Notes: generated from the letters alone by a model not told the origin. A DNA stretch of 32,399 nucleotides from UBA1573 sp016794285 (GCA_016794285.1 JAEUKO010000013.1:1-32399), one strand, 5' to 3'. Shown: positions 1 to 8,952, counted from the first letter of the stretch. Numbers and translations are program-made.

Positions 1-2
1 CC

Positions 3-260
3 AAGCCAGCCCGCCTTGCCACTCCGGCTGAACTTAAAGAAATTTTTAGGCAGTGCGGGACAAACCTTCCCACCCACGCACCTAGAACAGCTTGGCTTTC
101 TTCGACCAGAGGGGTTGCCCCCAAAGTCGGAGGAGGGTTGACCCATGATGGAAGTGTTTTAACCGTCAATTCCGCAACGAAACAGGCCAAATGGCAGAAG
201 CCGAATGATGGCGGGGAATACGGCCTCTTATTCGTACGGGATGAACATTCCCCTTCATAG
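3..260 (+). CDS. C-terminal end of an unrecognised protein (5' end outside window)
   Basis: A frame is open from the first bases of the window to a TAG at 258-260 and gives 85 residues with no internal stop. It reads as ordinary soluble protein, beginning KPARLATPAELKEIFRQCG and ending GEYGLLFVRDEHSPS. A terminator-like hairpin follows 26 bases later, which fits a real gene end. I do not recognise the family. A second frame is open over the first ~138 bases, so frame choice rests on length and the downstream terminator. The start lies outside the window. Confidence 0.5.
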   Translation, partial: KPARLATPAELKEIFRQCGTNLPTHAPRTAWLSSTRGVAPKVGGGLTHDGSVLTVNSATKQAKWQKPNDGGEYGLLFVRDEHSPS

Positions 261-286
261 AACATCAAAAAAATCAGATCAAACCA

Positions 287-320
287 AAAGCCCAGAAATA
301 CCCCCGTATTTTTGGGCTTT
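287..320. terminator. Bidirectional intrinsic terminator
   Basis: AAAGCCCA (287-294) and AAATAC (296-301) pair with GTATTT (306-311) and TGGGCTTT (313-320) around a CCCC loop, with one unpaired base on each side. It sits between the plus-strand gene tail and the minus-strand tRNA. On the minus strand it is followed by a T-rich stretch, so it could end both transcripts. Confidence 0.6.
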
Positions 321-385
321 GTTATATTCGGCATCCGAAAGAAATTTCAGGGAACTGAAAAAATCGCTGAAAAGCTTAGTTTTCT

Positions 386-460
386 TGGAGCGGGCGACGA
401 GTATCGAACTCGCGACCCTCAGCTTGGGAAGCTGATGCTCTACCACTGAGCTACACCCGC
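386..460 (-). tRNA. tRNA-Gly (anticodon CCC)
   Basis: Read on the minus strand, the 7-bp acceptor stem GCGGGTG pairs with CGCCCGC (one G-U pair). The D-arm contains TAGCTCAGTGGTAGAGCA. The anticodon stem TCAGC/GCTGA encloses the loop TTCCCAA, which gives anticodon CCC for glycine. The T-arm contains GAGTTCGATACTC. Discriminator U is followed by an encoded CCA at 386-388. The spurious minus-strand frame across it translates to the CSSVVEHQLPKL-type string commonly seen over tRNA-Gly genes. The downstream hairpin at 287-320 is a plausible end of its transcript. Confidence 0.96.
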
Positions 461-660
461 ACGCCACCACTAAGAAGCATGACCTGATACTCTAATTTTG
501 CCCTTGCTGCTAGTGTTTTTTATACTGTTTTGAGCCTCTGGACAAAAATCCTTCAAATCACGGTGCGTAGATAAAAAAAGCCGCTTTACAATATGGGTTA
601 AAACTCTGTAAGACTCTCACACTACATTCAAATTTTGGTGCTTTGCTTAAGGAGCAGTTT

Positions 661-1557
661 ATGAAAAATTTACGCGGTATTTCCCTTCTGGCCGTTATCG
701 TGGCCTTGGCAGGGTGTAATGGTTACAAAAGCCACTCAGAAGTTGAGGCCCTGAATCAGGCCAACGCCGTTGGCAGTCCTTTTACTCAGGCTTTGTCCGC
801 CGAGTATCGCGACTTTGCCAACCGTGAGCAAAATATAGAATTTGATTATCCTGACGCACTGCATTTTGCCCGTAAGGGTTTGGCCGCTGCGGCTGGCGAA
901 GTCGTCCTGCCTGAGCCTGTATCTGACTGGAACCTCAAACCAGAACATATTGAAGAACTCTCTGCCGCTCGCGCTAGCTTGGTTGCCGCTTTGGACCGCG
1001 GGGCTCGCGAAACAAATGCGAAAGCTGCTGCGACTGCCCAGTCCCGTTTTGATTGCTGGATCGAACAACAAGAAGAAAACTGGCAGACATCTGATATTCT
1101 TTCCTGCAAAAGTCAATTTGCGGATGCTATGAACGCATTGGGTGGAATGATTGCTCCTCCGGCTGATGAGGCCATGCCTCCAGTTACGGCTGGCGCGGCT
1201 CCTGTCACCCCAATGGCTCCAGAAGATGCAAAATACCTTGTCTTCTTCGACTTTGACTCCGCAAAAGTTGACGCCGGCGGAAACAGTGTCCTTGATTCTG
1301 TTGCAGCAGAAATTGCCAAACAACGCGTTACGAGTGTGAATGTTGTTGGCCACGCTGATGCGTCAGGTCCAAAATCTTACAACAAACGCCTCTCAGCCAA
1401 ACGCGCCAATGCGGTTCGCGATGCCTTGGCAGCTCACGGCATTGATGCTGGCCTCTTGGCCATTGACAGCAAAGGGGAAGATGCCCTGATGGTTCCAACA
1501 CCAGATGGTGTTCGTGAGCCTGCTAACCGCCGTGTTGAAATCACTTTCAGCAAATAG
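661..1557 (+). CDS. OmpA/Pal-family outer-membrane lipoprotein
   Basis: Predicted outer-membrane lipoprotein of 298 aa that should tether the outer membrane to peptidoglycan. A signal peptide ends in the lipobox LAGC, with lipidated Cys19. Residues ~20-185 form a helical and then Ala/Pro-rich linker with two cysteines (Cys132, Cys149). Residues ~190-298 are an OmpA C-terminal domain: VFFDFDSAKVD, then HADASGPKSYNKRLSAKRA, then ANRRVEI, matching the peptidoglycan-binding signature. The ATG at 661 is preferred over an in-frame TTG at 643 because AAGGAG lies six bases upstream (649-654) and the signal peptide begins there. Canonical Pal is shorter (~150-170 aa), so this is better called an OmpA-family lipoprotein than pal. 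It is monocistronic and closed by the terminator at 1583-1612. Confidence 0.9.
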   Translation: MKNLRGISLLAVIVALAGCNGYKSHSEVEALNQANAVGSPFTQALSAEYRDFANREQNIEFDYPDALHFARKGLAAAAGEVVLPEPVSDWNLKPEHIEELSAARASLVAALDRGARETNAKAAATAQSRFDCWIEQQEENWQTSDILSCKSQFADAMNALGGMIAPPADEAMPPVTAGAAPVTPMAPEDAKYLVFFDFDSAKVDAGGNSVLDSVAAEIAKQRVTSVNVVGHADASGPKSYNKRLSAKRANAVRDALAAHGIDAGLLAIDSKGEDALMVPTPDGVREPANRRVEITFSK

Positions 1558-1582
1558 GCCTTTGGCTCATTATTAAAGAATC

Positions 1583-1612
1583 AAAAAAGCCAGCTTAATT
1601 GCTGGCTTTTTT
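1583..1612. terminator. Bidirectional intrinsic terminator between convergent genes
   Basis: AAAAAAGCCAGC (1583-1594), loop TTAATT, then GCTGGCTTTTTT (1601-1612): a perfect 12-bp inverted repeat with a T-run on either strand. It serves the OmpA-family gene (plus) and the adhesin gene, whose stop codon is at 1618-1620 (minus). Confidence 0.92.
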
Positions 1613-1617
1613 ATTTA

Positions 1618-4600
1618 TCAGCTCTCTTCCAGCAACGCCCGCCGCAAATGGGCCTGCCGCTGTTCGTGATAGGTCAGGACATCCACAAATTGCCTGTTAA
1701 GAGGCGAAAGCTCCGCTCTCTGCTGCTGCTCGGGTGTAGGGGGCCCAACCACAGCAGCAGTTTCAGCCATATTGTCCCGCTGGCTCAAGAAGTCCAAAGC
1801 CTGTCTGAGATTTGTATAACGCTGCGAGAAAACTGGTTCTAATCTATCTGGCAAGAGCGGGGGAGAGTTTTCTTCGGTTTCCCCGTCAAAAAAGAGTAAA
1901 GGATCCTCTCCCTCCCCTTCTGTTTCTGTACTGCGGCGAAGCTCAAAGGTTGTCCCTTCCCTCAGAATCTGGGCGAACTCCCCTTCCCCGTAAAAAGCCG
2001 ATAACTGTCCTTCTTCCCCTCCGACCAAGGAGGCCCGAATTAAACTTTCCTGCCGTTCAGGAAGACCCTCCTCTTCACTCACAGGCGAGGACGAATCCCC
2101 GCTTGGAGGGACTCCGTCAGGAGAAGGCACAAAACTGTCCGCTTCATCGCCAATTTGAATAGTAACCGCCCGATCATAGAATCCGCCGTTCCCATCATCC
2201 GTCCGAATAACCAAGGGGATTGTTTGATTTCGTTCGTAGTCTATATCTCCAGCCACCCGCAATTCGTTGCCGACAATTATAAATTTCCCTCCCGGGTTGC
2301 TAATCAAAGAATAGGTGTGGACATCAGCCACATCTTCGTCAGTTGTGGAAAGCAAAGCCACCAGACTTCCTATATCTGAATTTTCCATGATGTAGGTTCC
2401 AGACAAATCCAAAGCTGTTGGTATGTCGTTGACATCGGTAATATTGACAGTCACCGTCACTGTATCAAACAGTCCGGCAACATCCTGAACGCGGAGATTA
2501 AGAGTATAGCTGGTTGCAAGTTCATAGTTGGCTGCGACCGGATTGGTAAGCGTAATCTCTCCGGTTGAGCCGTTAACTGCAAAATGCGCCGCCCCTGTCC
2601 CACCTGTGATGCTATAGATCAGAACATCTCCCGCGTCTGGATCGCCTGCGTGAGCAAACCCAACCGAGCTTCCTCCGGCAGAATTTTCTGCCAAGGAGTA
2701 AGGTCCATTTTGCAATCCGGCGATGACACTGGCTCCTGTCCATTCAACGATGTAAGGCAGAGAACTCGCTACGTTAATGTCATTCCACGTCCCGCCAGTT
2801 AAGAGTTGAATACCATCTTCAACACCGCCACTGTTATTTGGCTCGCCACCGCCCCAGTTGGTATAAAACCCCCCTTGAGCACTCCCAGCCGCCGCGCCCA
2901 ACCAATACATTTGCCCTGCCTCAGGTCCACCCGACCATCGCCACTCGCCTTCAACTGCGAGATCAGAACCTCCCAACCATGTGGATGTAGTGATAAGACT
3001 CACTAGGTATGCATTTTCCGCAGCCGAGGTGCTCGTTGCCACATATCCCGCGACTCCATTGAGCATCATACCTGCCGCATTCGCCGTTGCTGTTGCCAGA
3101 TTGGCCGTTGTGGTCACAAGCTGATAAAAATTCCCAGTTGCCGCGCTGTAGCGAACGGCTGGGTTGGTTGCCAAAACCGACTGGGCGGGAGTAAAGACTG
3201 GAGATTCGTTGACATCCGTAATGTTGATCGTAACACTGGTCGAACTAAACAAGCTTCCGAAGCCGTTATCGGTTGCCCGAATTGTCAAGGTGTAAGAATT
3301 ATCCCATTCATAATTCAAATTGGTTACGCTAGAGAGACGAATTTGTCCGTTGGCAGAATTGATGGCAAATAGATTATCCGTGTTGCCTGCCGTAATGCTG
3401 TAGGTAATCGTGTTCAAATCAACATCCGTTGCCACAGCCGTACCGAAGACAGTGTTCAAAGCTGTGTTTTCAGCAATGGATAGAGGGCCAAGTGGATTGA
3501 TGACCGGTGCCGTGTTTTCTATAGAATCAAGAACATTGATCGTTACCGTTTCTGTATCGCTTAATCCTCCGCTATCCGTTACCAAAACCGTAAGGGTATA
3601 GGAAGTTGTTGTTTCGTAGTCCAATGCCGCCGCATTCGTAACTGTCAAAACTCCGGTTGTAGGATTAATGGCAAAAATAGCTGCGCCCGTTCCTCCGGTG
3701 ATGGCATAGGTCAGGGTATCTGCGGTATCTGGATCTGTGGCCGACACCTTCCCGAAAGCATCTCCGTTAGCAGATCTCTCCGAGACAATAAACGGCCCGG
3801 GCGTTCCTGATCCACCAACTTCGTTCACGATGATGTTATCAACGCCCCATGCTTCATCGTTTGTTGCTTGGTCTAGTGTTGAGCTGAACCCAAGCTTAAC
3901 CGATGCTGCTGTTGTTGCAACTGTCAAATTGAAATGTGTGCGTTGATCGTTCCATGCCCCATAGGCAAAGTTTCCATTGAATGGGGTGGTTTCTTGCACT
4001 GTCCACGATACAGCACCACTTGATCCATCAGTAGGCGCATTAAAAGTTGCTTGGCTGATCGAGGCATTGTAAACAACGGCATCATCAACAAAGATTTTGA
4101 AACTCTCTCCATCCCAACTATCTATCTCATAGAAATCAAACGAGATTGTCACATAGTTTTGTGTGCCAGAAAGCGCGTAGGTCTTAAAGACGTTTTGAGT
4201 TCCTCCATCAAGAGAGTGTCGTCCGAGGAAAGTTGTATAGATCGCGCCGCCGTTTTCAGTTGTGTTGTCGCTCCATCCGGTCGCTCCGGCTTGAAAGTTT
4301 TCAGAAGAGACAAGAGTGGCTCCGTTGATAACAGGCACTTCGTTGACGGGTGTAATCGTTAAATTAAAGGTCGTGGCCGCCGTGACGGCCAATCCGTCCG
4401 AAACCGTGAAGGAAAAAGAATCTGCAAAATTTTCTGTCCCGTTATGCGTATAGGTAATATAACCGTTATCCAGATCGCTTTGCCGGAAACTGTCTCCTAA
4501 TCCTAGAGAAAGACCTGTATTGGTATTGGTCAACGTCCCGTAATCAACAGCATCTGTAAGCGTATAGCGTAGAATTGTGTCGGTATTATCCACATCCGTA

Positions 4601-5514
4601 GCGGCCAGATTGGTGTTCTGAATTGTTGCCGTCGCCCCCTCATTCAGCGTTTTTCCTGTGTTGGTTGTAACGCTCGAAGCTGTATTGGTAATGGCAAATC
4701 CCCATTTATTGGCCAGATAGTTCTCAACATCCTGCATTTCATCAGAAGTCAGTGTTCGATTATACAGCAGAACTTCGGCCATACTCCCGCCGAAAAACTG
4801 TCCCGTTGGAGTGGGGGGACCACCGCGGGCTCCTATGCTAAAATTTCCGCCTGATTGCGTTATGTTTCCCGTTTGAGCTCCAGCCGGCGCAATGGATTGA
4901 GTTAGACTTCCATCTTTGAAAAAATTCCATAGCGTGTCGGCGTGTTGAAATTCAACCATATGCCACGCCGTATCAATCGCCGTTGTTCCTCCCCACTGCC
5001 ACACGCCAGGAGCTGCCGTTTCAACAGCTCCTTGTATTTTTGATCCTTGCGTGGCCAGTTCATAGCTGCCCTCTTTGTTTAGGATCATGGGAGCTCCGGC
5101 TACGTTCGAGGCTCGCGTAACCGCAAGAATAGTTAAACCATTCCCAGTCAGATCCAAACTTGCACTTGTATCCAGCCTGAAAAGAGCATCATTGATACCA
5201 TCAAATCCCAGAACCGGATTTCCGTTCAGAGTTGTTACATTGTAAGTCGGGCGACTGGCCGCCGTCCCTTGCGTCACATGATTGTTAAGTCCGCTTTTGT
5301 CCTGCCACGTGCCAACAGTCCCCCCGAAGCCGTTTCCAGCACCTCCTGTTCCTGTTGCTGCGTTATCTCCATCAGCATCCAAGACGGTTGTTCCATCTTT
5401 GGAATCAAGCCAGAGAACCTGCCCGGAGATCGTTGGAAGCGAGGCATCCAACATCAATCTCTTTTCAAGCGGCCATACGCACAGTCTCTTCTTTTTTTCA
5501 AAAAAGCCCATCAT
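1618..5514 (-). CDS. Large cadherin/LamG/C-type-lectin surface protein with LEPR-XLL-like leader (probable exporter substrate)
   Basis: A 1298-aa predicted exported adhesin-like protein, last gene of the exporter operon. The N-terminus is basic (MMGFFEKKKR) with no hydrophobic Sec signal. It is followed by PLEKRLMLDA (15-24), resembling the LEPR-XLL motif found at the start of many giant repetitive bacterial surface proteins. Domains in order: LamG/concanavalin-like (~30-275); CSPG/cadherin-3-like repeat (~285-392); a beta-rich carbohydrate-binding-like domain (~400-565); two cadherin-like repeats (~575-665, ~670-770); a C-type-lectin-like domain (~788-926; EPN at 891-893, WND at 910-912); two cadherin-like repeats (~935-1032, ~1035-1128); then an acidic Pro/Glu-rich tail with a helical C-terminus. 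No RTX nonapeptides are seen. The only cysteine is Cys12, in the leader. The start codon is one of two adjacent ATGs with weak ribosome-binding sites. Substrate role is inferred from gene order and leader. Confidence 0.88.
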   Translation of the reverse strand: MMGFFEKKKRLCVWPLEKRLMLDASLPTISGQVLWLDSKDGTTVLDADGDNAATGTGGAGNGFGGTVGTWQDKSGLNNHVTQGTAASRPTYNVTTLNGNPVLGFDGINDALFRLDTSASLDLTGNGLTILAVTRASNVAGAPMILNKEGSYELATQGSKIQGAVETAAPGVWQWGGTTAIDTAWHMVEFQHADTLWNFFKDGSLTQSIAPAGAQTGNITQSGGNFSIGARGGPPTPTGQFFGGSMAEVLLYNRTLTSDEMQDVENYLANKWGFAITNTASSVTTNTGKTLNEGATATIQNTNLAATDVDNTDTILRYTLTDAVDYGTLTNTNTGLSLGLGDSFRQSDLDNGYITYTHNGTENFADSFSFTVSDGLAVTAATTFNLTITPVNEVPVINGATLVSSENFQAGATGWSDNTTENGGAIYTTFLGRHSLDGGTQNVFKTYALSGTQNYVTISFDFYEIDSWDGESFKIFVDDAVVYNASISQATFNAPTDGSSGAVSWTVQETTPFNGNFAYGAWNDQRTHFNLTVATTAASVKLGFSSTLDQATNDEAWGVDNIIVNEVGGSGTPGPFIVSERSANGDAFGKVSATDPDTADTLTYAITGGTGAAIFAINPTTGVLTVTNAAALDYETTTSYTLTVLVTDSGGLSDTETVTINVLDSIENTAPVINPLGPLSIAENTALNTVFGTAVATDVDLNTITYSITAGNTDNLFAINSANGQIRLSSVTNLNYEWDNSYTLTIRATDNGFGSLFSSTSVTINITDVNESPVFTPAQSVLATNPAVRYSAATGNFYQLVTTTANLATATANAAGMMLNGVAGYVATSTSAAENAYLVSLITTSTWLGGSDLAVEGEWRWSGGPEAGQMYWLGAAAGSAQGGFYTNWGGGEPNNSGGVEDGIQLLTGGTWNDINVASSLPYIVEWTGASVIAGLQNGPYSLAENSAGGSSVGFAHAGDPDAGDVLIYSITGGTGAAHFAVNGSTGEITLTNPVAANYELATSYTLNLRVQDVAGLFDTVTVTVNITDVNDIPTALDLSGTYIMENSDIGSLVALLSTTDEDVADVHTYSLISNPGGKFIIVGNELRVAGDIDYERNQTIPLVIRTDDGNGGFYDRAVTIQIGDEADSFVPSPDGVPPSGDSSSPVSEEEGLPERQESLIRASLVGGEEGQLSAFYGEGEFAQILREGTTFELRRSTETEGEGEDPLLFFDGETEENSPPLLPDRLEPVFSQRYTNLRQALDFLSQRDNMAETAAVVGPPTPEQQQRAELSPLNRQFVDVLTYHEQRQAHLRRALLEES

Positions 5515-5558
5515 TCCATTCTACCAGTAACCTCTTAATATTGCTTAACTTTTTGGGG

Positions 5559-7688
5559 TCAACTCAACCCACTTTCTCGCAACATCCCACCAACTAACAT
5601 ATTGAAAAACCTAACAAATGGGCTGAAATAGTCCGCATGGACGCGAACCTGCCCGCGCAAAGCCATTTTTTCACTCTCAGGAAGAGGATCATCTGGAGAA
5701 AAGTCAACACGGTACAAGCTCTGCACTGGAATTGGTCCACCCCCCTCTGCTTTGCCACACTCGCTCTGCACCGCCCCGCCATAGCATGAGGAAAGTTCTG
5801 GCCAAATCAACCTATCCACATTGGTCGGAGAAACCGCTGTCACGGTCAGCGAAAAATTTGAGAAGGGTCTAGCATCAGGAGTAAAAACTGCCGTATCCCC
5901 CTTCTCAACGCGCCCCACATCCGATTCAGGAAGGTAGGCTGTGACCGTGAATGTCTCATCGTCAACCAATCGAAAAATAAGTTCACCACTTTGTAATCCT
6001 CTTCCTACATGAAGAGCTTCTCCCATATCCCGAATGCGTCCACTAAACGGCGCAAGAACAACCAGACGATCTTTTTGCTCCGCAATCATGGAAAGTTTCT
6101 TTTGAGCTTCTTCTATTTTTTCATCAATACTTGAAAAACGCTCCGACATCAGAGACGAATCTGTTTGCACGCGCCGTTTTAGGGTCTCCAGTTTGCTCAG
6201 CTCTTGTTCTGCTAACGCATAACGATGTTCAAGGGCAGGAGATTGCAGAACGGCCAGAACATCGTCTTTTTTGACCATGTCACCTTCTCGAACAAACATC
6301 TCCATCACTATGGACGAATCTGGGGCATAAACATCTGTGTACTGCGCAGCATGGGCAACCGCAGGAAGGTTAATCTGGTTATGAATTGGCAAAACAAACA
6401 AAAGAGAGAGCAAGAAAAAGGCAAACATCATTATTTTTGCTCGCGGTATTTTGAAAATTTCTTGGCGGCGAGTGTTCCATATTTTTAACTCAGACAAAAT
6501 CGGAAGCGCGATAAAGACCCACAGCTCAATGAGCATAAGAATAAGGCCAAGCGGTTTGAAGAAAATGTGATAAACCGCAAAAGCAATCCCCGAGAAGAGA
6601 AAAAAACGATAGATCAAAAGTGCTGAACCGAAGAGAGTTAGAAATTTTTTTGTTTGGGTATCGACCTCTTCCGGCGGCTCATCTTTGATACCTAAAAGAA
6701 CACGCCTCATTTGCCAACGCGCAAAATTGCAGGAACGGCTTTGCAGGTTTTCAATCCCCATGAGATCCGAGAGCATATAATATCCGTCAAAGCGCATGAG
6801 CGGGTTCAAATTTACCAACAAAGAGCTGACCAAGGAAACCGCAACCACCGTAAAGCAAAGGCTCTGCATGACAGAACCTGTGGGAAGGAAATTCCACAAC
6901 AAAAGAGCAAGAGTTGCTAGAAAAAATTCGGCCCTGACTCCCGCAAAGCCAATTTCAAATGCCGCCTTACGCGAAGACAACTGCCAACTTCCGGTTGTTT
7001 CTGTGTAGAGCACTGGATAAAAAACCATAAAAGCCAAACCCATATGCGGAACAGGAACCCCATGTTTAACCGCTGTGAAGGCGTGTCCCATCTCGTGAAC
7101 AATTTTTACAAAGCAAAGAGTGAGAGCAATTTGAACAGCCCCTTCTAACGAAAACATAGCTGTGAAGGTATGAAAAAACTCATCGGCTCTTTGGGAAGTC
7201 ATCACAAGAGACACTAGAAAAATTCCAGCCATGAGGTAATTCGCCCGCGGCGAAAGCAAAGGCTTTATCATCGGCAAGGCGCGAGTTAAAAAGTTCTGGG
7301 GCGAGCACAAAGGAATGGTAAAGTAAAGATAGCCTTGTAAAAGCTTCTGCCACAGTTTTTGTTCTTTAGGACCAGAAGATAATATCTTTTGGTCAGCAAG
7401 AACGGTCAGGCCACTCGCATTAAGAAACTCGACCAGCTCTTTGATTTCTGACAGATCAACGCGCAAAGTTGTTTCTTTTTCAACCGCTTGTTTCAGACTC
7501 TGCGCTGTTTTGTGGAAGGAAAACCGAGAAACGCATTCAAAACCAAACCAGTTCAAACGAAAGTATGTATTAGCAGAAGGGTTGTGGAGGGTCCAGACTG
7601 GCTCCCCACTTCTTTGGTCATCGGGAGCTTTATAGAGCTTGAGAAAAGGAGACAGCGAAGGCAATTTGAAATCTTGCTGTGGATTCAT
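5559..7688 (-). CDS. PqqD-like / M50 site-2 protease / HlyD-type membrane fusion protein
   Basis: A 709-aa inner-membrane fusion protein. Residues ~28-100 resemble a PqqD-like winged-helix (RRE) peptide-binding domain. They are followed by a polytopic zinc metalloprotease core with HEMGH at 198-202 (HExxH) and NPLMRFDGYY at 295-304, the Asp-containing third-ligand motif of site-2 proteases. Several more membrane helices follow. From ~430 it becomes an HlyD-type adaptor: a lipoyl/barrel-sandwich half, a coiled-coil hairpin (~480-545), the second half (FSGRIRDMGEALHVG), and a beta-barrel. S2P enzymes cleave within or beside the membrane, and HlyD parts bridge to an outer-membrane channel. The fusion suggests cleavage or release coupled to export, which is inference. 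Its start lies one base after the upstream gene's stop, and 44 bases separate it from the adhesin gene, so co-transcription is expected. Confidence 0.9.
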   Translation of the reverse strand: MNPQQDFKLPSLSPFLKLYKAPDDQRSGEPVWTLHNPSANTYFRLNWFGFECVSRFSFHKTAQSLKQAVEKETTLRVDLSEIKELVEFLNASGLTVLADQKILSSGPKEQKLWQKLLQGYLYFTIPLCSPQNFLTRALPMIKPLLSPRANYLMAGIFLVSLVMTSQRADEFFHTFTAMFSLEGAVQIALTLCFVKIVHEMGHAFTAVKHGVPVPHMGLAFMVFYPVLYTETTGSWQLSSRKAAFEIGFAGVRAEFFLATLALLLWNFLPTGSVMQSLCFTVVAVSLVSSLLVNLNPLMRFDGYYMLSDLMGIENLQSRSCNFARWQMRRVLLGIKDEPPEEVDTQTKKFLTLFGSALLIYRFFLFSGIAFAVYHIFFKPLGLILMLIELWVFIALPILSELKIWNTRRQEIFKIPRAKIMMFAFFLLSLLFVLPIHNQINLPAVAHAAQYTDVYAPDSSIVMEMFVREGDMVKKDDVLAVLQSPALEHRYALAEQELSKLETLKRRVQTDSSLMSERFSSIDEKIEEAQKKLSMIAEQKDRLVVLAPFSGRIRDMGEALHVGRGLQSGELIFRLVDDETFTVTAYLPESDVGRVEKGDTAVFTPDARPFSNFSLTVTAVSPTNVDRLIWPELSSCYGGAVQSECGKAEGGGPIPVQSLYRVDFSPDDPLPESEKMALRGQVRVHADYFSPFVRFFNMLVGGMLRESGLS

Positions 7689-7689
7689 T

Positions 7690-8952
7690 TTAGATTCCTG
7701 TCAGATGCCTGAATGCAATCAATGGCCTGCGGAGCAATGCGTAAGATAAAACAGTCCATTCCCCTTTAATTTTAGCTGTTCCTTGCCAGCCAATACGCAA
7801 GCCGTCTCGATCTTTAATTTCTGCTCGGAACTTGTAAGTCAAAAGTCCGTCTGGATCTGGACTTGCTTGGTATCCGCTACTTGTCAAAGCGGCTTCTCTT
7901 CCCGAAAACGGGGAAACGTTGAGATAGAAACGAACCTGCGCCGATTTCTCAACGGGGGTCAGTGACTCAACTGGAACACGAATCAACAACTCGGACTCGA
8001 GAGGATCCGCAACCATCATCAAAACTTCCCCCATACGCGCAGGTTTTCCTTCGAGCTTTCTGGCATCTGAGAAGACAGCAGTTCCCGCTTTGGGAGCTTT
8101 GATTTTACTCTCATCCTGCTTTTGCTTGGCATAGGCGTATTCAATCTTTTTCTCTTCAATTTCAGATTCTAAAAGATTGAGATCATTTTTCTTGTCCGGA
8201 TTACTCAAGGCCTCTCGCCGCAACCGCGACAAAGAAGACTCAGCAACGGCCAAAGCTTGCTCGGCCATTGTTGCCTGCGCCGATAAAGTACTATTTTCCA
8301 TGAGCGCCAGAACTTGACCTTTTTCAACAACACTCCCGGGATCAACGAGAATTTTCTCAACCATTCCCTCATAGGGAACTGTTACATAGTTGGCATTTTT
8401 CGCCACAATCTCGGCGGGGGCCGTGATAGTCTGGTGCACTGGACAAAAAGCAGCAAGCAACACTCCGACTAAAATAATCTTTTTATAGCGTCCAACTTTG
8501 AAAAAAGAAGACCTCGTCCGCAGAATGCGCAAAGCAAGACTTTGCGCGTAGGCAACTGACAACTCATCAAGAATTTGAAGTTCCGCTTCTGAAAACGCGT
8601 GGTCGTTCTCCAGCCAAAGTCCCCCCAGAAGTCCATCCTCTGGCGTATGCAGAAAAACGACAGCAATTGACTTTTGGTTATGAACGAAGGTTTTAATTCC
8701 CTCGTTTTTATCAGAAAAGAGTCGAATAAGTTCGGATTTTAACTCCTGCGCAAAGAGACTTTTTTCATCAAGCACTGCGTTTCCAGAAATTTTTTCCAAA
8801 GAAATGGAGTTTTCATTTTTTCGCCAAAAAACCGCTTGTTTGTAGGAAATAAGGCGAAGCGTTTCGTTGACCATGATATGAGACAACGCTTGTTGCGTCT
8901 TGGCTTCCAGAGCCTGTCGCTGAAGAGCCAGAAGGGTAAATAACTTTTCCAT
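7690..8952 (-). CDS. HlyD-family periplasmic adaptor with cytoplasmic GAF-like domain
   Basis: A 420-aa membrane fusion protein. Residues ~1-145 look like a soluble GAF-like sensory fold: an N-terminal helix, beta strands around AVFWRKNENSISLEKI and SIAVVFLHTPEDGLLGGLWLE, and a closing helix SEAELQILDELSVAYAQSLALRI. A basic segment and one membrane helix (157-171) follow. The periplasmic part has lipoyl halves at ~178-216 (VPYEGMVEKILVDPGSVVEKGQ) and ~283-315, separated by a coiled-coil hairpin (~222-280), then a beta-barrel. This gives a type II topology with the GAF-like part in the cytoplasm. HlyD proteins normally have a short cytoplasmic tail, so the N-terminal domain is unusual. The start is ATG, eight bases after the preceding stop. 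The GAF call rests on pattern only and no ligand is inferable. Confidence 0.87.
   Translation of the reverse strand: MEKLFTLLALQRQALEAKTQQALSHIMVNETLRLISYKQAVFWRKNENSISLEKISGNAVLDEKSLFAQELKSELIRLFSDKNEGIKTFVHNQKSIAVVFLHTPEDGLLGGLWLENDHAFSEAELQILDELSVAYAQSLALRILRTRSSFFKVGRYKKIILVGVLLAAFCPVHQTITAPAEIVAKNANYVTVPYEGMVEKILVDPGSVVEKGQVLALMENSTLSAQATMAEQALAVAESSLSRLRREALSNPDKKNDLNLLESEIEEKKIEYAYAKQKQDESKIKAPKAGTAVFSDARKLEGKPARMGEVLMMVADPLESELLIRVPVESLTPVEKSAQVRFYLNVSPFSGREAALTSSGYQASPDPDGLLTYKFRAEIKDRDGLRIGWQGTAKIKGEWTVLSYALLRRPLIAFRHLTGI

Noticed and set aside
205..435. Plus-strand 76-aa open frame near the left end
   Set aside because: It runs through the terminator hairpin and into the tRNA-Gly gene, and overlaps the better-supported reading frame ending at 260.
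736..1353. 205-aa open frame antisense to the OmpA-family lipoprotein gene
   Set aside because: It lies wholly opposite a clear OmpA-domain gene and its translation has no recognisable domain or ribosome-binding site.
1618..5514. RTX-type type I secretion substrate
   Set aside because: No GGxGxDxxx nonapeptide repeats and no C-terminal RTX-like signal were seen, and no ABC transporter is encoded nearby.
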